From positions 50,216-114,215 of the forward strand of contig LFSB01000027.1 of the NCBI GenBank assembly GCA_001513045.1: a stretch of DNA of 64,000 nt, written 5' to 3'. This document shows positions 8,700 through 19,296 of the stretch, in pieces. Every line of letters begins with the position of its first letter. Position 1 is the first letter of the stretch. The position numbers and the translations under genes are program-made. This DNA comes from Clostridiales bacterium DTU089 (GTDB lineage Bacteria > Bacillota > Clostridia > Oscillospirales > Acutalibacteraceae). The notes beneath the pieces are model-generated. The model saw only the letters and a program-made list of their open reading frames with translations, was not told where the DNA came from and did not search any database.

Positions 8700-9359
8700 A
8701 TGGGATTTCTTATGGAGATGCATGCGCACACCTCCGAAACAAGCCGCTGCGCACGCGTTCCGGCAGAGCGTGTAATCGAAATTTATAAAAACACCGAGTA
8801 TGACGGGATAGTAATTACCGACCACTTTAACAGGTATACCTCTGACCGCTTCGGTGTGGACACTTGGGACGAAAAGGTTACAAGATACCTCGAAGGCTAT
8901 AAAAAGGCGCTGGAGGCTGCCGGAGACGATTTTAAAGTACTTCTCGGCATGGAGCTTTGCATAGACGAGGACACGAATGACTACCTGTGCTACGGAGTAA
9001 CCGAGAAATTTCTGCGCGCACACCCTGAAATTTTTTCTCTTTCTCTCGAGGATGTATCGGAGCTGCTTGAGAAAAACGGTATAGTTTTCACACAGGCACA
9101 CCCGTTCAGGCGTTACATGACTGTTGCGGATTGGAACTGCCTTAAAGGCATGGAGGTACATAACGGCAATCCGCGCCACGACTCCAATAATGAATTTGCT
9201 CAAAAATGGGCTGAAAAGCGCAATCTTATTCCCCTTTCGGGCTCTGATTTTCATCAGGAGGATGATTTCGGTACGGGAGGAATATACTTTAATTCCGAAA
9301 TCCGCTCAAATGATGACCTCGTTAAAGCTTTGCTCAGCAGAGACTTCTCACTGAAATAA
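8700..9359 (+). CDS. PHP domain metal-dependent phosphoesterase
   Basis: The 219-residue protein carries the four PHP motifs: MEMHAHTSETSRC at residue 5, the DGIVITDHFN turn near 38, Glu in GMELCIDED near 84, TQAHPF near 138 and SGSDFH near 182. These are the usual trinuclear metal ligands of phosphoesterases of the DNA polymerase PHP / YciV / HisK superfamily. RBS AAAAGGAAG precedes the ATG by about 10 bases. A metallophosphoesterase gene with its own promoter follows. The substrate is unknown; small size fits the stand-alone PHP hydrolases that act on nucleotides or sugar phosphates. Confidence 0.85.
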   Translation: MGFLMEMHAHTSETSRCARVPAERVIEIYKNTEYDGIVITDHFNRYTSDRFGVDTWDEKVTRYLEGYKKALEAAGDDFKVLLGMELCIDEDTNDYLCYGVTEKFLRAHPEIFSLSLEDVSELLEKNGIVFTQAHPFRRYMTVADWNCLKGMEVHNGNPRHDSNNEFAQKWAEKRNLIPLSGSDFHQEDDFGTGGIYFNSEIRSNDDLVKALLSRDFSLK

Positions 9360-9376
9360 GAGTAAGTCTTTTCCGC

Positions 9377-9405
9377 TTGAATGTCCCCAAGCGCTATGGT
9401 ATAAT
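9377..9405 (+). promoter_or_regulatory. Extended -10 promoter of the membrane-anchored metallophosphoesterase
   Basis: TTGAAT, a 17-base spacer and TATAAT, with TGG directly before the -10, 37 bases upstream of the ATG at 9443. Confidence 0.65.
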
Positions 9406-9442
9406 TGTATTGCGGCGAAAAAATATGTATACGGAGGCAATT

Positions 9443-10750
9443 ATGAAAAGTACAACAGAGCCCCAAAATATTATTGAAAGCGTACCGGCTCACGGGAAAA
9501 AGAGAAAGGGAAAAAAGATTTTCATGAAGATTCTTTCGGTATTTCTTGCCGTTGTTATTCTGTTTGTAGGGGTTACAACAGTACTTACGGTTGTCTTTCT
9601 TAATTCTGCAATAAAAAAAGCAAAGCTCATTCCCAACGCAGGCTGCGCTGAGTTGAAAATAGATAACTATGCCGACGGCTGCTGGAATATATATTCGGAT
9701 GACGGCTTAAAGGTGCTGCAATTTACCGATGTTCACCTCGGCGGAGGCTGGATGTCGAAAAACAAGGATGCCATGGCTGTCAATGCGGTAGCCGCCATTA
9801 TTACCGCGGAAAAGCCCGACCTTGTTATTGTTACGGGTGATGCTGCGTATCCGGTTCCCTTCCAGGCGGGCACCTTCAACAATAAATCAGGTGCAAAGCT
9901 GCTTGCCGAATTTATGGAGTCGCTCGGTGTGTACTGGACGCTTTGCTTCGGCAACCACGACACGGAGGCTTACAGCTACTATTCACGTGAGGATATGGCT
10001 GAATTTTATTCAAGCGGTGCATATCCGCACTGCCTGTTCCAATCAGGCCCGTCAGATGTTGACGGTTCGGGAAATCAGGTTATAAATGTTGTAAATTCCG
10101 ACGGAATAATCACACGTTCATTCATTATACTTGATTCCCATTCCTATGTTGACGGGGATTTTCTCGGAATCCAATGGAAATACGACAACCTTCATGAAAA
10201 TCAGGTTGCATGGTACAAATCAACAGTGGAAGCACTTTCCGAGAAGAATCGTGCGGTTGTTTCGGGATTGGATGCTAAAACGGCTGAAAAATATTCATCA
10301 CTTTCCGGCGTTGTGCCCACGAGCATGTTCCTGCATATCCCCCTGACCGAATACAAGGATGCGTGGACTCAGTATTCGGAAAACGGTTTTAAGGATACAG
10401 CCGATGTTAAATACAATTACGGTGTTGCCGGAGAAAGCGGTAAAATAGTTTACTGCGGTATACATAACGATAATATGTTTGAGACAATGCTCTCGCTCGG
10501 CAGCACAGATTCCGTGTTCTGCGGTCACGACCATCTCAACAACTTCTCGCTCAACTATAAAGGAATAAATCTTACATACGGAATGAGTATTGATTACCTC
10601 GCGTATTCGGGAATATCAAAGCAGGGCTCTCAGCGCGGGTGCACAATCCTTGACATTGCGCCGGACGGCGAGATAACCTTTGAACGGAGCAATTATTATC
10701 AGGATAAATATGTACCGCTTACCCCAAAAGAAAGCGTTACAATGCAGTAA
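9443..10750 (+). CDS. Membrane-anchored calcineurin-like metallophosphoesterase
   Basis: 435 residues. A basic N-terminus (HGKKRKGKK) leads into one transmembrane helix (about residues 25-50, FLAVVILFVGVTTVLTVVF), so the catalytic part faces outward. Metal-binding motifs are DVHLGG (near residue 97), GDAAYP (near 132), GNHDTE (near 170) and GHDHLNNF (near 358). The overall plan matches Dcr2/Icc-type phosphatases. The ATG at 9443 is chosen for its GGAGG site 6 bases upstream; a longer frame would start at 9377 inside the promoter. A smaller soluble paralogue lies at 47262-48284 and shares the MHIP and GHDH blocks. The gene ends at a strong bidirectional terminator. Confidence 0.88.
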   Translation: MKSTTEPQNIIESVPAHGKKRKGKKIFMKILSVFLAVVILFVGVTTVLTVVFLNSAIKKAKLIPNAGCAELKIDNYADGCWNIYSDDGLKVLQFTDVHLGGGWMSKNKDAMAVNAVAAIITAEKPDLVIVTGDAAYPVPFQAGTFNNKSGAKLLAEFMESLGVYWTLCFGNHDTEAYSYYSREDMAEFYSSGAYPHCLFQSGPSDVDGSGNQVINVVNSDGIITRSFIILDSHSYVDGDFLGIQWKYDNLHENQVAWYKSTVEALSEKNRAVVSGLDAKTAEKYSSLSGVVPTSMFLHIPLTEYKDAWTQYSENGFKDTADVKYNYGVAGESGKIVYCGIHNDNMFETMLSLGSTDSVFCGHDHLNNFSLNYKGINLTYGMSIDYLAYSGISKQGSQRGCTILDIAPDGEITFERSNYYQDKYVPLTPKESVTMQ

Positions 10751-10759
10751 CAAAAAATT

Positions 10760-10790
10760 AACGGTTGCTTACAAGCTGTAAGCAACCGTT
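10760..10790. terminator. Bidirectional terminator between metallophosphoesterase and tsf
   Basis: AACGGTTGCTTAC pairs perfectly with GTAAGCAACCGTT across a five-base loop. TTTTTA follows on the plus strand and TAATTTTTTG on the minus strand, so it can end both converging genes. Confidence 0.9.
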
Positions 10791-10806
10791 TTTTATATGC
10801 TGTTGA

Positions 10807-11727
10807 TTATTTAATCATGCCTGCGACTTCGTCTGCGAAGTTGTCTTCTCTTTTCTGAAGTCCCTCGCCCTTTGCAAAGCGAACGAAATCAAGAACCTTT
10901 ATGCTTGCGCCGAGAGCCTTTGCGGTATTCTCAACGTACTTTGCAACTGTAATGTCGCCGTCCTTAACGAACTGCTGCTCAAGCAGGCAGACTTCCTTGC
11001 AGAACTTTGCGATTTTGCCGGAGATGATACCCTCGAGAACCTTTTCGGGCTTACCCTTCATCTTCTCATCCTCCTGCATCTGAACAGCGAGGATTTCCTT
11101 CTCGTGAGCTATAACATCGGCAGGTACTGAGGCGTTGTCAAGATACTGGGGGCTCATTGCCGCTATCTGCATAGCAACATCCTTACCCATGAGCTTGAAT
11201 TCGTCCTTCGCTGCGGTTGCGTCATCAACATCAAAATGAACCATAACACCGACGGTGCCGCCCATGTGGATGTAAGTTGCAACAACGCCTTCTGTTCTTG
11301 CAAAACGGCGAACCTTGAGGTTCTCGCCTATTGAAAGGATTTTATCCTGAACGTTTTCGGTAACTGTTCTGTCGCTTCCGGCAAGCTTCATTTCGCCGAG
11401 AGCTTCAACATCGGCAGGATTGTTGTCCGCTACGGTATGAGCTATTGCGGCAGCAAGCTTCTGGAATTCCTCGTTCTTTGCAACGAAGTCTGTCTCGGAG
11501 TTAACCTCAACGAGAACGCCGACCTTACCGTCACTGTATGCGACAACTGCGCCTTCCGCTGCTATTCTTCCCGCCTTCTTGGTTGCGGCGGCAAGACCCT
11601 TTTCGCGGAGAAAGTCGATTGCCTTATCCATATCGCCGTCTGATTCGACGAGTGCTTTTTTGCAGTCCATCATGCCGACTCCGGTCTTTTCACGCAGAGC
11701 CTGAACATCTTTTGCTGTGAATGCCAT
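10807..11727 (-). CDS. tsf: Elongation factor Ts
   Basis: 306 residues, the nucleotide exchange factor of EF-Tu. It has the N-terminal UBA-like domain (TAKDVQALREKTGVGMMDCKKAL) and the conserved core TDFVAKNEEF near residue 80, where Asp and Phe displace the EF-Tu magnesium. The second core half (ASMPQYLD-like segment AAMSPQYLDNASVP near 190) and a coiled-coil part before the C-terminal helix are also present. It follows rpsB by 60 bases, the usual rpsB-tsf pairing. The intergenic hairpin at 11750-11771 may lower its expression relative to rpsB. AAGGAG precedes the ATG. Confidence 0.98.
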   Translation of the reverse strand: MAFTAKDVQALREKTGVGMMDCKKALVESDGDMDKAIDFLREKGLAAATKKAGRIAAEGAVVAYSDGKVGVLVEVNSETDFVAKNEEFQKLAAAIAHTVADNNPADVEALGEMKLAGSDRTVTENVQDKILSIGENLKVRRFARTEGVVATYIHMGGTVGVMVHFDVDDATAAKDEFKLMGKDVAMQIAAMSPQYLDNASVPADVIAHEKEILAVQMQEDEKMKGKPEKVLEGIISGKIAKFCKEVCLLEQQFVKDGDITVAKYVENTAKALGASIKVLDFVRFAKGEGLQKREDNFADEVAGMIK

Positions 11728-11749
11728 AAATTTATCCTCCTTAAAATCG

Positions 11750-11771
11750 GGGCGGAAATTGAATTCCGCCC
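11750..11771 (-). promoter_or_regulatory. Intergenic hairpin between rpsB and tsf
   Basis: GGGCGGAATTC-type inverted repeat (GGGCGGAA with TTCCGCCC). Only CGATTTTAAGG follows on the minus strand, so it is at best a leaky terminator or an RNA-processing/stability stem. Confidence 0.5.
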
Positions 11772-11787
11772 TTATTTATTCTTTCTT

Positions 11788-12525
11788 TTAAGCGTCTGCT
11801 TCTTCCGAAGCATCCTCATCCTCTATCTGGGGAAGATTCTGCTCGCCCTGTCTGCCTTCAATAACAGCATCTGCCATTGCGCCTGCGATAAGCTTAACTG
11901 CACGGATAGCGTCATCGTTTCCGGGAATTACATAATCAATCTCGTCGGGGTCGCAGTTTGTGTCAACAATTGCAACAATCGGAATACCGAGCTTCTTGGC
12001 CTCTGCTACGGCGATTCTTTCCTTGCGGGGGTCAACTATAAACATAGCTGCCGGCTGCTTCTTCATTTCGGTGATACCGCCCATGAACTTTTCAAGCTTT
12101 TCCTTCTCGAGGTTGAGCTTTATAACTTCCTTCTTGGGAAGAAGGTCATAGGTTCCGTCGGTCTCCATAGCCTTGAGCTGTGCGAGTCTCTTTATTCTTC
12201 TCTGAATGGTGTTGAAGTTGGTAAGCATACCGCCGAGCCAACGTGCGTTTACGAAAGACATTCCGCAACGGATTGCTTCGTCACGAACGGACTCCTGAGC
12301 CTGCTTCTTGGTGCCGACAAAAAGAATGTCGCCGCCGTTTGCCGAGATATCACGTACGAACATGTACGCTTCCTCGAGCTTTTTGACCGTCTTCTGAAGG
12401 TCGATGATGTAGATGCCGTTGCGCTCCGTAAAAATATAGGGAGCCATTTTGGGGTTCCACCTTCTGGTCTGATGACCGAAATGGACGCCTGCTTCGAGCA
12501 GTTGCTTCATGGATACTACTGACAT
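11788..12525 (-). CDS. rpsB: 30S ribosomal protein S2
   Basis: 245 residues, the usual S2 length, with both signature blocks: [22 protein letters not shown] at the start and [29 protein letters not shown] near 190. An acidic tail ([11 protein letters not shown]) replaces the longer tails of some phyla. The start follows an AAGGAGG site. A consensus promoter lies about 110 bases upstream. rpsB and tsf are transcribed together. Confidence 0.98.
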   Translation of the reverse strand: MSVVSMKQLLEAGVHFGHQTRRWNPKMAPYIFTERNGIYIIDLQKTVKKLEEAYMFVRDISANGGDILFVGTKKQAQESVRDEAIRCGMSFVNARWLGGMLTNFNTIQRRIKRLAQLKAMETDGTYDLLPKKEVIKLNLEKEKLEKFMGGITEMKKQPAAMFIVDPRKERIAVAEAKKLGIPIVAIVDTNCDPDEIDYVIPGNDDAIRAVKLIAGAMADAVIEGRQGEQNLPQIEDEDASEEADA

Positions 12526-12637
12526 TGATATTTCCTCCTTTTTTCTTAAAACCTCCGAGCCGGTTCAATTCAAGAGACACCACGCATTGCTGCGCAGACG
12601 GCATCTCCGATCGCCTGCCCGTGTGTTTTGCCCGCAA

Positions 12638-12666
12638 ATTATATCATAACAATATCGTTATTGCAA
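12638..12666 (-). promoter_or_regulatory. Consensus sigma-A promoter of rpsB-tsf
   Basis: Minus strand TTGCAA, 17-base spacer, TATAAT with TG two bases before it. It gives a leader of about 105 nt that could hold autoregulatory structure for S2. Confidence 0.8.
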
Positions 12667-12699
12667 GTGATTTCTTTTAAAAAAACCGATATTTTCGCC

Positions 12700-12933
12700 T
12701 TATTCGCAGCTTTTTTTACCGAAAAGTTCATTTTGAAGCTTCAGAAGTCCTTTTTTACGCTGCTCCTCGGCTTCCTTGTTGATTACGGTTGTGCCGTCGT
12801 CCTCTACATCAAGCACAGAGCCCTCCTTCACATCCGCCGGAAGCTGTGTGAGAACAAGCTTTATCATTATTCCGTCAGCAAGCTCGCATACGGCAAATTC
12901 GCCCTCTATTCTGTCAACTATAACGCGCAGCAT
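12700..12933 (-). CDS. DUF3006 family small protein
   Basis: A 77-residue protein that opens MLRVIVDRIEGEFAVCEL and continues with GSVLDVEDDGTTVINKEAEEQRKK, the layout of DUF3006 proteins (small beta barrel then helix). AAGGAG sits before the ATG at 12933; the 16 residues upstream lie inside the previous gene region and are not needed. The stop of the ComEC-like hydrolase gene ends 4 bases before it. DUF3006 genes commonly sit beside ComEC-type metallo-beta-lactamase proteins, as here. Confidence 0.85.
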   Translation of the reverse strand: MLRVIVDRIEGEFAVCELADGIMIKLVLTQLPADVKEGSVLDVEDDGTTVINKEAEEQRKKGLLKLQNELFGKKSCE

Positions 12934-12937
12934 AAGC

Positions 12938-13885
12938 TCATACTCCTTTAAATGTTTTGCAGCTTTTTCCGTCCGTGGCAATTATAACGGTGCCGTCAAT
13001 ATCCGTTCTGAAAAGAGAAACACCGAGGGACGTTATACGGTTTACAATTTTTGCGTTGGGATGGTTATAGCTGTTGCCCGCCCCGCAGGATACAACCGCA
13101 TATCTCGGTTTTACCTGTCTTAAAAACTTCTCCGAGGATGAGGTGTCGCTGCCGTGGTGACCTATCTTTATGACGTCTGAACTCAATTCAAGCCCGGATT
13201 TTATGATATCCTTTTCCGCTTCGGTTTCCGCATCGCCCATAAAAATATATGATATGCCGCCGTAGGTGAAGTGCAGCACAACGGACATATTGTTCAAATC
13301 CTCATACTGCTTTACGGGAGAAAGCACCGTAAAGGCGGCGTCACCGAGTGTGTATTCGTCGCCGCACTCCGCGGCAATTATATTTGCTCCGCTGTCTTTA
13401 AGTGCGATAAGCAGGTTTTCGTATACCTTTGTCGTGGGAATATTTTCCTCGCTCAGACGCGGCATTATCACATTCTCAACCGGCATGCTTCCGATTATTT
13501 CCGCCATACTGCCTATATGGTCGGAATGCGGGTGCGTAACTACTATGTAATCGAGCTTTTCAACGCCGGCGGATTTTAAATATGAGAGTATATTTTCCGA
13601 ATTGCCTGTCTCCCCCGCGTCTATCAGCATGGATTTTTCGCCGCAGATTACAAGCTCGCAATCACCCTGACCGACATCAATAAAGTGCGCCGAAAAAGGC
13701 ATGGATAACGCCTCTGAGGAGTCTGTCATTCCCGAGGCGGAAAAGATATCATCCCATCCCGGCACCTCGAACGGAAGATTCAGCTTAGGCGCAACAGTGA
13801 TAAAAAGAGAAACCGCAAGCAGTGCAAGCGCAAAGGCAAAGGCGATTTTGCGCTGCAATTTATTTAGCTTTCCCGCGTTTAACAT
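12938..13885 (-). CDS. Membrane-tethered ComEC/Rec2-type metallo-beta-lactamase hydrolase
   Basis: 316 residues. One N-terminal transmembrane helix (IAFAFALALLAVSLFITVAP) is followed by an MBL fold like the C-terminal domain of ComEC: FIDVGQGDCELV, the metal-binding THPHSDHIG block, MGDAETEAE, and KIGHHGSDTSSS with NHPN near the end. This is the exported nuclease-like form rather than the full DNA channel, as the multi-pass competence domain is absent. The start is placed at the ATG at 13885, which overlaps the upstream gene by 26 bases; a longer frame is only a shadow of that gene. It is probably translated from the long tepA-uppP-ftsK-ygiQ transcript. Confidence 0.85.
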   Translation of the reverse strand: MLNAGKLNKLQRKIAFAFALALLAVSLFITVAPKLNLPFEVPGWDDIFSASGMTDSSEALSMPFSAHFIDVGQGDCELVICGEKSMLIDAGETGNSENILSYLKSAGVEKLDYIVVTHPHSDHIGSMAEIIGSMPVENVIMPRLSEENIPTTKVYENLLIALKDSGANIIAAECGDEYTLGDAAFTVLSPVKQYEDLNNMSVVLHFTYGGISYIFMGDAETEAEKDIIKSGLELSSDVIKIGHHGSDTSSSEKFLRQVKPRYAVVSCGAGNSYNHPNAKIVNRITSLGVSLFRTDIDGTVIIATDGKSCKTFKGV

Positions 13886-15767
13886 TGCTTTTGCCGCCTT
13901 TCGGTTTTTTGCCGGGCGCTCGTGTGTGTGAATTTGCCGCCGTGCGGGCATTAGGGGCATAAGCGCCCTTGCCCTTGGGCTCCGGCACAAGACAGCTCTT
14001 TGCCGTGCCTATCAGGTCATAACGATGCTCGATACGCAGCGCTTCGAGCACAAGCCCCTGTGACGATTTATCAAAATAGCGCAGCAGCGCCCTCTGCATA
14101 GCCTTTTCATGAGGATTTTTTGCAACATAAACCGGCTTGAGTGTATACGGGTCAAGTCCCGTATGATACATGGCAGTGGATATCGTTCCGGGTGTGGGAT
14201 AAAAATCCTGAACCTGTTCGGGACGTATATCCTCCCGCTTTAAAAATTCGGCAAGCTCTATGGCTTCCTTTAACGAGCAGCCCGGATGCGAGGACATGAG
14301 ATAAGGAACTATATACTGCTCCTTGCCGAAGCCCTTTGTGTATTCAAAATACTTCTTTGAGAATTTCAGGTACGCCTCTATATGCGGCTTACCCATTTTG
14401 TCAAGCACAGCCGCTGAGCAGTGCTCCGGAGCGACCTTGAGGCGGCCGCTTACATGGTAATGCACAAGCTCGCGGAAGAAAGCATCGTCCTTGTCCTCAA
14501 GCATATAGTCATAGCGTATTCCGGAGCGTATAAACACATTTTTAACTCCGTCAACCGCTCTGACGCTGCGAAGTATGTCAAGATATTCCGAATGGTCGGC
14601 AACAAGATTCGGACAGGGCTTGGGAGCGAGACATTTTTTACCCTTGCACAGCCCCTTTTCCATTTGAATCTTACACGACGGAAACCTGAAATTAGCCGTG
14701 GGTCCGCCTATATCGTGAATGTTCCCTTTAAAGCTGTCGAGCGTGGTGAGAAGCTTGGCTTCCGCTATTACGGATTCCTTGCTGCGCGAGGTAACGTATC
14801 TGCCCTGGTGAAACGCAAGCGAACAGAAATTACACGCTCCGAAGCAGCCGCGATTGTGCGCTATTGAGAACTCAACCTCAGAGAACCCCGGAACGCCTCC
14901 GAGAGCCTCATAGGACGGGTGCGGTTTTCTGACATAGGGTAACGCATATACCTCGTCAAGCTCCGCGGTTGTCAACGGAGGCATGGGCGGATTCTGAACG
15001 AGCATCATTGAACCGTGACGCTGCTTGAGAAGCTTACCGCGTATATGGTCCTGCTCATCGAGTTGAATTCTTGCCGCCACGGCGTACTCCCTTTCGGATT
15101 TTACAACATTTTCAAATGACGGACATTCCGCACCGTACAGAGGAGTGTTCCTGACATCCACCGCGTAGCAGGTTCCGCGTATATCGGTCATATCCTTTAT
15201 GTTTTCTCCGGCGGCGAGTCTGCGGGCGATTTCACGCGTCTGGTTTTCACCCATACCGTAGGATATCATGTCCGCCCCGGACTCAAAAAGTATTGAGGGG
15301 TGAACGGTGTCATCCCAGTAATCGTAATGTGCGAAGCGGCGAAGCGAGGCCTCAAGTCCGCCGATTATAATGGGTATGTCCCCGTATATTTCACGGATTT
15401 TTTTACAGTAAACGCTTACCGCCCTGTCCGGACGCTTGCCCGTAGCTCCGCCGGGAGTATAACAATCCTCATTGCGCCGGTGTTTGGCAACCGTGTAATG
15501 AGCAACCATTGAGTCGAGATTGCCCGAGGACACAAAAAAACCGAGCTTCGGTCTGCCTAAGCGAGTGAAATCCCGATCCGACTTCCAGTCCGGCTGCGAA
15601 AGCACGGCAACGCGAAAGCCCGCATTCTCAAGGACACGGGTTATTATCGCGGGACCGAAGGACGGGTGGTCAACGTAGGCATCGCCTGTGACGTATACAA
15701 AATCCGCTGTATCCCACCCGAGCTGTGCAATCTCATGTGCAGTTGTAGGTAAAAACTTATTATTCAT
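13860..15767 (-). CDS. ygiQ: YgiQ family radical SAM protein
   Basis: 635 residues. N-terminal [35 protein letters not shown] is the YgiQ hallmark, and the middle has the cluster-binding CFGACNFC (Cys x3 Cys x2 Cys) near residue 310. GGPTANF and a C-terminal [17 protein letters not shown] block complete the match. The last 35 residues are a Lys/Gly/Ala-rich tail. The reaction of this family is not established. The ATG overlaps the ftsK stop as ATGA, so it is translationally coupled. Confidence 0.95.
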   Translation of the reverse strand: MNNKFLPTTAHEIAQLGWDTADFVYVTGDAYVDHPSFGPAIITRVLENAGFRVAVLSQPDWKSDRDFTRLGRPKLGFFVSSGNLDSMVAHYTVAKHRRNEDCYTPGGATGKRPDRAVSVYCKKIREIYGDIPIIIGGLEASLRRFAHYDYWDDTVHPSILFESGADMISYGMGENQTREIARRLAAGENIKDMTDIRGTCYAVDVRNTPLYGAECPSFENVVKSEREYAVAARIQLDEQDHIRGKLLKQRHGSMMLVQNPPMPPLTTAELDEVYALPYVRKPHPSYEALGGVPGFSEVEFSIAHNRGCFGACNFCSLAFHQGRYVTSRSKESVIAEAKLLTTLDSFKGNIHDIGGPTANFRFPSCKIQMEKGLCKGKKCLAPKPCPNLVADHSEYLDILRSVRAVDGVKNVFIRSGIRYDYMLEDKDDAFFRELVHYHVSGRLKVAPEHCSAAVLDKMGKPHIEAYLKFSKKYFEYTKGFGKEQYIVPYLMSSHPGCSLKEAIELAEFLKREDIRPEQVQDFYPTPGTISTAMYHTGLDPYTLKPVYVAKNPHEKAMQRALLRYFDKSSQGLVLEALRIEHRYDLIGTAKSCLVPEPKGKGAYAPNARTAANSHTRAPGKKPKGGKSNVKRGKAK

Positions 15768-18346
15768 ATATCTTCTTGACTGTCCGCGGAGCTTGAAAAT
15801 ACATCCTCAAACACCTCTGCGGCACCGACTTCCTCGTCCTCTGTTCTGCGCGGAGTGGCAGTGGCCATTGCGTTCATCTCATACCATTGCTGTTTTGAAA
15901 TGAGCACCTTTCTCGGCTTGCTGCCCTCAAAGGGACCGACTATGCCGCGCTCGGCAAGCTCATCAATTATTCTTGCCGCTCTCGCGTAACCGAGCTTGAG
16001 CTTGCGCTGGAGCAAGGTCGTGGATGCCATTTGCGCTTCAACTACAACCTCTATCGCTTTCGGCAACAGCTCGTCCGATTCGGAATCTGCGTCATCCGAA
16101 TCGCCGTCCGAAAAGATGCTTGAGCCCTTCTTTTTTGCGGGCTCTGCCGCCGCCTGACGCTCGATTTCCTCCATAACGCTGTCGTCATAGGTGGTTTCGG
16201 ACTGCGCCTTTATGAAGTTTATAACAGTCTCTATTTCCATATCGGAAACATAGCAACCCTGTATTCTGATAGGCTTTGAGGTTCCCACCGGAGCAAAGAG
16301 CATATCTCCGAGACCGAGCAGCTTTTCGGCACCTATCATATCGAGAATAGTTCTCGAGTCAACCTGAGAGGACACCGAAAGCGCTATACGGCTGGGAATG
16401 TTGGCTTTGATTATACCGGTAATTACATCGACGGACGGTCTTTGTGTCGCAATTACAAGATGCATACCCGCGGCACGCGCCATCTGAGCAAGGCGGCATA
16501 TGGAGTCCTCAACCTCGTTAGGGGCAGCCATCATAAGGTCCGACAGCTCATCAATGAATATTACTATGTGCGGAATTTTTGCCTCTCCCCGCTTTTCAAG
16601 CACCGAGTTATAACCTGCAATATCGCGCACGTTGTTTTCGGAAAACAGCTTGTAGCGGTTGAGCATCTCGGTCACAGCCCAAGCAAGGGCGCCGGACGCC
16701 TTTCTCGGGTCTGAAACCACGGGCACAAGAAGGTGCGGTATACCGGAATATATAGTGAACTCAACCTTTTTCGGGTCTATCATTATGAGCTTTACTTCAT
16801 CCGGTGTGGCGTTGTAAAGGATGCTTAATATCATCGTGTTGAGGCACACGGATTTGCCCGAGCCTGTTGTTCCGGCTATGAGCAGATGCGGCATCTTGGC
16901 AAGGTCCGCATACGACGGAGTGCCCTGAATATCTCTTCCGAGAGCGACGTTCAGCTTGCTTTTTGCAAGGCGGTATTGATTTGTATCAATTATTTCACGC
17001 AGACTTACGGGATTCCTCTCGCGGTTCGGAACCTCAATTCCGACTGCAGCCTTGTTCGGTATCGGAGCCTCTATTCTTACGCCTGCGGTTGCAAGATTCA
17101 GCGCAAGGTCGTCCGCAAGACCGGTTATTTTGCTGATTTTAACTCCTGCCGCCGGCTGAAGCTCATAACGGGTCACGGAGGGACTTCTGCAGATATCCAC
17201 TATTTTTGTTTCAACTCCGAAGCTGCGCAGTGTATCAACAAGCTTCTGGGCGTTGAGCTTGAGCTCGTCGCCGTAATCAGCGCTTTCGGACGCTCTGGGC
17301 GGATTAAGGCAGTCAATCGGGGGCAGCCGGTAGCTCGGCTTTTCCTCCTCAACAACCGGCTCTGCGGGTGCCGGAGGCGCCTTCTTTTCCGTTGCCGGAA
17401 TTTTTGAAGCTTCCTTTTGTGATGCCTTTTTTATTATATCATCAAGCAGCACGGGCTTTGAATCCGCATGAGTCTCCGCTGCGGGCGCCGGCTTGGGCTC
17501 CTCTGTTATGGAAACGACCGTGCCCGGCTTTTTGATATGCTTTTTCTGCTCCTTGGTTTCGTCTATAAGCTCATCAATAACAGAGGGTGCTGCGCTTGCC
17601 GCAGGACCTAAATCCACATCAAAGTCAAACTTTTTTCTCTCCTCGCGCGCCTCGCGCTCCTGCTCCTGATGAGTTTTCACAAGCTCTATTTTTTCTTCGG
17701 TATATTCCGAAACCTTTTCAACCGGCTTCCAGACTGTACGGAAAAGCTTGATAAGTGTGGTTCCGGTCATAAGCATAAACGCAAGGAAGATAAAGAGCAT
17801 GTCTGTTATTCCCGCGGCAAGCTTATTTGCACCGGTGCACAGTAAAAAGATTCCGCCGATAAACGCTCCGAGAAAGCCGCTCCCGGCTACCGAACCGGTG
17901 GTCTTGAAAAAGCGGTAGCCCTCCTTGAGCTGTTCAAGAAATGACAGGTTCAGCGAGGTGTCGCACTTTACAATATGTACAAAGCCCAGAATGAGCACAA
18001 GGAAAATACATGCTTCGACAACCTTGGTGCCTACGCTGTTGAGAGGCTTATCCATAGCCGCCATGATGGCTATATATATCAGCAGCAGCGGCAGCAAAAA
18101 TGCACCGAAGCCGAACATCCCGAAAGCGAAGTTGCGAAGTGCGCCCCATACCCCGTTTGCCTTTATAAAGGTAAGGCACAGCATAAATACCGATATTACG
18201 AACAGCACCACAGCGTATAGCTGCTTTTTTGCCGCTGTGTCCGCTTCCCTGGCGGGCGCCTGACGTTGTGCCGGGGCGGGTTTTTTAGGCGCGGTTTTTG
18301 TTGCAGCTTTTGCGGGAGCCTTTTTGTTTCCCGAAGAGTTTGCCAT
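15764..18346 (-). CDS. ftsK: FtsK/SpoIIIE DNA translocase
   Basis: 860 residues. Residues about 35-185 contain four transmembrane helices, then an acidic/Pro-rich linker (about 200-350). The motor has Walker A GTTGSGKS near residue 492, [10 protein letters not shown], and Walker [14 protein letters not shown]. The C-terminus is the gamma winged-helix ([38 protein letters not shown]) that reads orienting DNA sequences. Required for chromosome segregation at the division or sporulation septum. AAAGGA lies about 13 bases before the ATG. Being next to tepA fits the Bacillus tepA-spoIIIE order, so it may be the SpoIIIE-type paralogue. Confidence 0.97.
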   Translation of the reverse strand: MANSSGNKKAPAKAATKTAPKKPAPAQRQAPAREADTAAKKQLYAVVLFVISVFMLCLTFIKANGVWGALRNFAFGMFGFGAFLLPLLLIYIAIMAAMDKPLNSVGTKVVEACIFLVLILGFVHIVKCDTSLNLSFLEQLKEGYRFFKTTGSVAGSGFLGAFIGGIFLLCTGANKLAAGITDMLFIFLAFMLMTGTTLIKLFRTVWKPVEKVSEYTEEKIELVKTHQEQEREAREERKKFDFDVDLGPAASAAPSVIDELIDETKEQKKHIKKPGTVVSITEEPKPAPAAETHADSKPVLLDDIIKKASQKEASKIPATEKKAPPAPAEPVVEEEKPSYRLPPIDCLNPPRASESADYGDELKLNAQKLVDTLRSFGVETKIVDICRSPSVTRYELQPAAGVKISKITGLADDLALNLATAGVRIEAPIPNKAAVGIEVPNRERNPVSLREIIDTNQYRLAKSKLNVALGRDIQGTPSYADLAKMPHLLIAGTTGSGKSVCLNTMILSILYNATPDEVKLIMIDPKKVEFTIYSGIPHLLVPVVSDPRKASGALAWAVTEMLNRYKLFSENNVRDIAGYNSVLEKRGEAKIPHIVIFIDELSDLMMAAPNEVEDSICRLAQMARAAGMHLVIATQRPSVDVITGIIKANIPSRIALSVSSQVDSRTILDMIGAEKLLGLGDMLFAPVGTSKPIRIQGCYVSDMEIETVINFIKAQSETTYDDSVMEEIERQAAAEPAKKKGSSIFSDGDSDDADSESDELLPKAIEVVVEAQMASTTLLQRKLKLGYARAARIIDELAERGIVGPFEGSKPRKVLISKQQWYEMNAMATATPRRTEDEEVGAAEVFEDVFSSSADSQEDI

Positions 18347-18387
18347 TTGAAATTACCAATCCTTTCACAAAGGTGAAGTTTATCTTT

Positions 18388-19275
18388 TTAATGTATACCG
18401 ATGTATACGTTTGCAAATTTTTCAATAAGTCCGAGAATAACGGTTATTCCGCCGAGCGCAAGGCAATAGTAGCCGAAATATTTGAACATGTCCTTCTTCA
18501 GCAATATGCGTAACAGCTTTATGCACAAAACACCGACAACAGCCGCAACAACTATACCTATGAAGACCGGGAAGAAATCAAAGGTCTCCCCTGCCTCTAC
18601 GGCATCCTTCAGCTCCATTACATTTGCCGCAAGCACAGCCGGAATACCGAGGATAAATGAGTATTTTACCATGTAATCCTTGGACACGCCGCACATAAGT
18701 CCGGTTGATATTGTTGAGCCGGAGCGCGATACGCCCGGAAGCAACGCCGCAACGGCCTGAGCAATACCTATAAGAATCGCGTCGAGAGTGTTTACCTTGC
18801 GATTCGATTTTTTAAGCTGTGCGGTTCTGGCACCGGCAAGAAGCAGCAGTGCGGTAAACAGGAAGCAAAAGCCCTCTGCGAGTATGCTTGTGTCCTCGGA
18901 AAAGCGTTTGAAGAAGTCCATGATGTTCTGGTCGTTTCCGATAGGTATCAAAAGGAAGAGCAGAGGTATGCAGGAAAAGAAGAACATAACGAGCATACGG
19001 CGGTTTCCTTTTATGTCCTTGTATTTGAATTTCCGGTGAACGACATCCTTTATCACGGAAATAAATTCAAGCACAAGCTCCCATATGGTTTCGTAATAGA
19101 CAATGAAAACAGCCGCGAGCGTACCCATCTGTAACAGTACCGAAAACAGGAGTGAGGATTCGACTCCTACTCCGAGCCAGTGCTGAAACAGTGAAAGATG
19201 GCCGCTGCTTGATATCGGCAGGAATTCGGTAATTCCCTGCACTATTCCGAGTATAATTGCTTTAATGATGCTCAA
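18388..19275 (-). CDS. uppP: Undecaprenyl-diphosphatase
   Basis: 295 residues, eight or so transmembrane helices. Signature GIVQGITEFLPISSSGHL begins at residue 10 (catalytic Glu and Ser/His set) and the second motif PGVSRSGSTI lies near residue 180. Recycles the lipid carrier of peptidoglycan and wall polymers and gives bacitracin tolerance. The start is a TTG preceded by GGGGAGGA. It lies between tepA and ftsK with gaps of 21 and 41 bases. Confidence 0.97.
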   Translation of the reverse strand: MSIIKAIILGIVQGITEFLPISSSGHLSLFQHWLGVGVESSLLFSVLLQMGTLAAVFIVYYETIWELVLEFISVIKDVVHRKFKYKDIKGNRRMLVMFFFSCIPLLFLLIPIGNDQNIMDFFKRFSEDTSILAEGFCFLFTALLLLAGARTAQLKKSNRKVNTLDAILIGIAQAVAALLPGVSRSGSTISTGLMCGVSKDYMVKYSFILGIPAVLAANVMELKDAVEAGETFDFFPVFIGIVVAAVVGVLCIKLLRILLKKDMFKYFGYYCLALGGITVILGLIEKFANVYIGIH

Positions 19276-19296
19276 TTTAAGTCCTCCCCAAAATTA

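Noticed and set aside
8634..9254. 206-codon minus-strand open frame
   Set aside because: Exact antisense of the PHP hydrolase gene, which has all four metal motifs and a ribosome site.
12604..12620. Possible attenuator in the rpsB leader
   Set aside because: Only short imperfect stems; no T-run.
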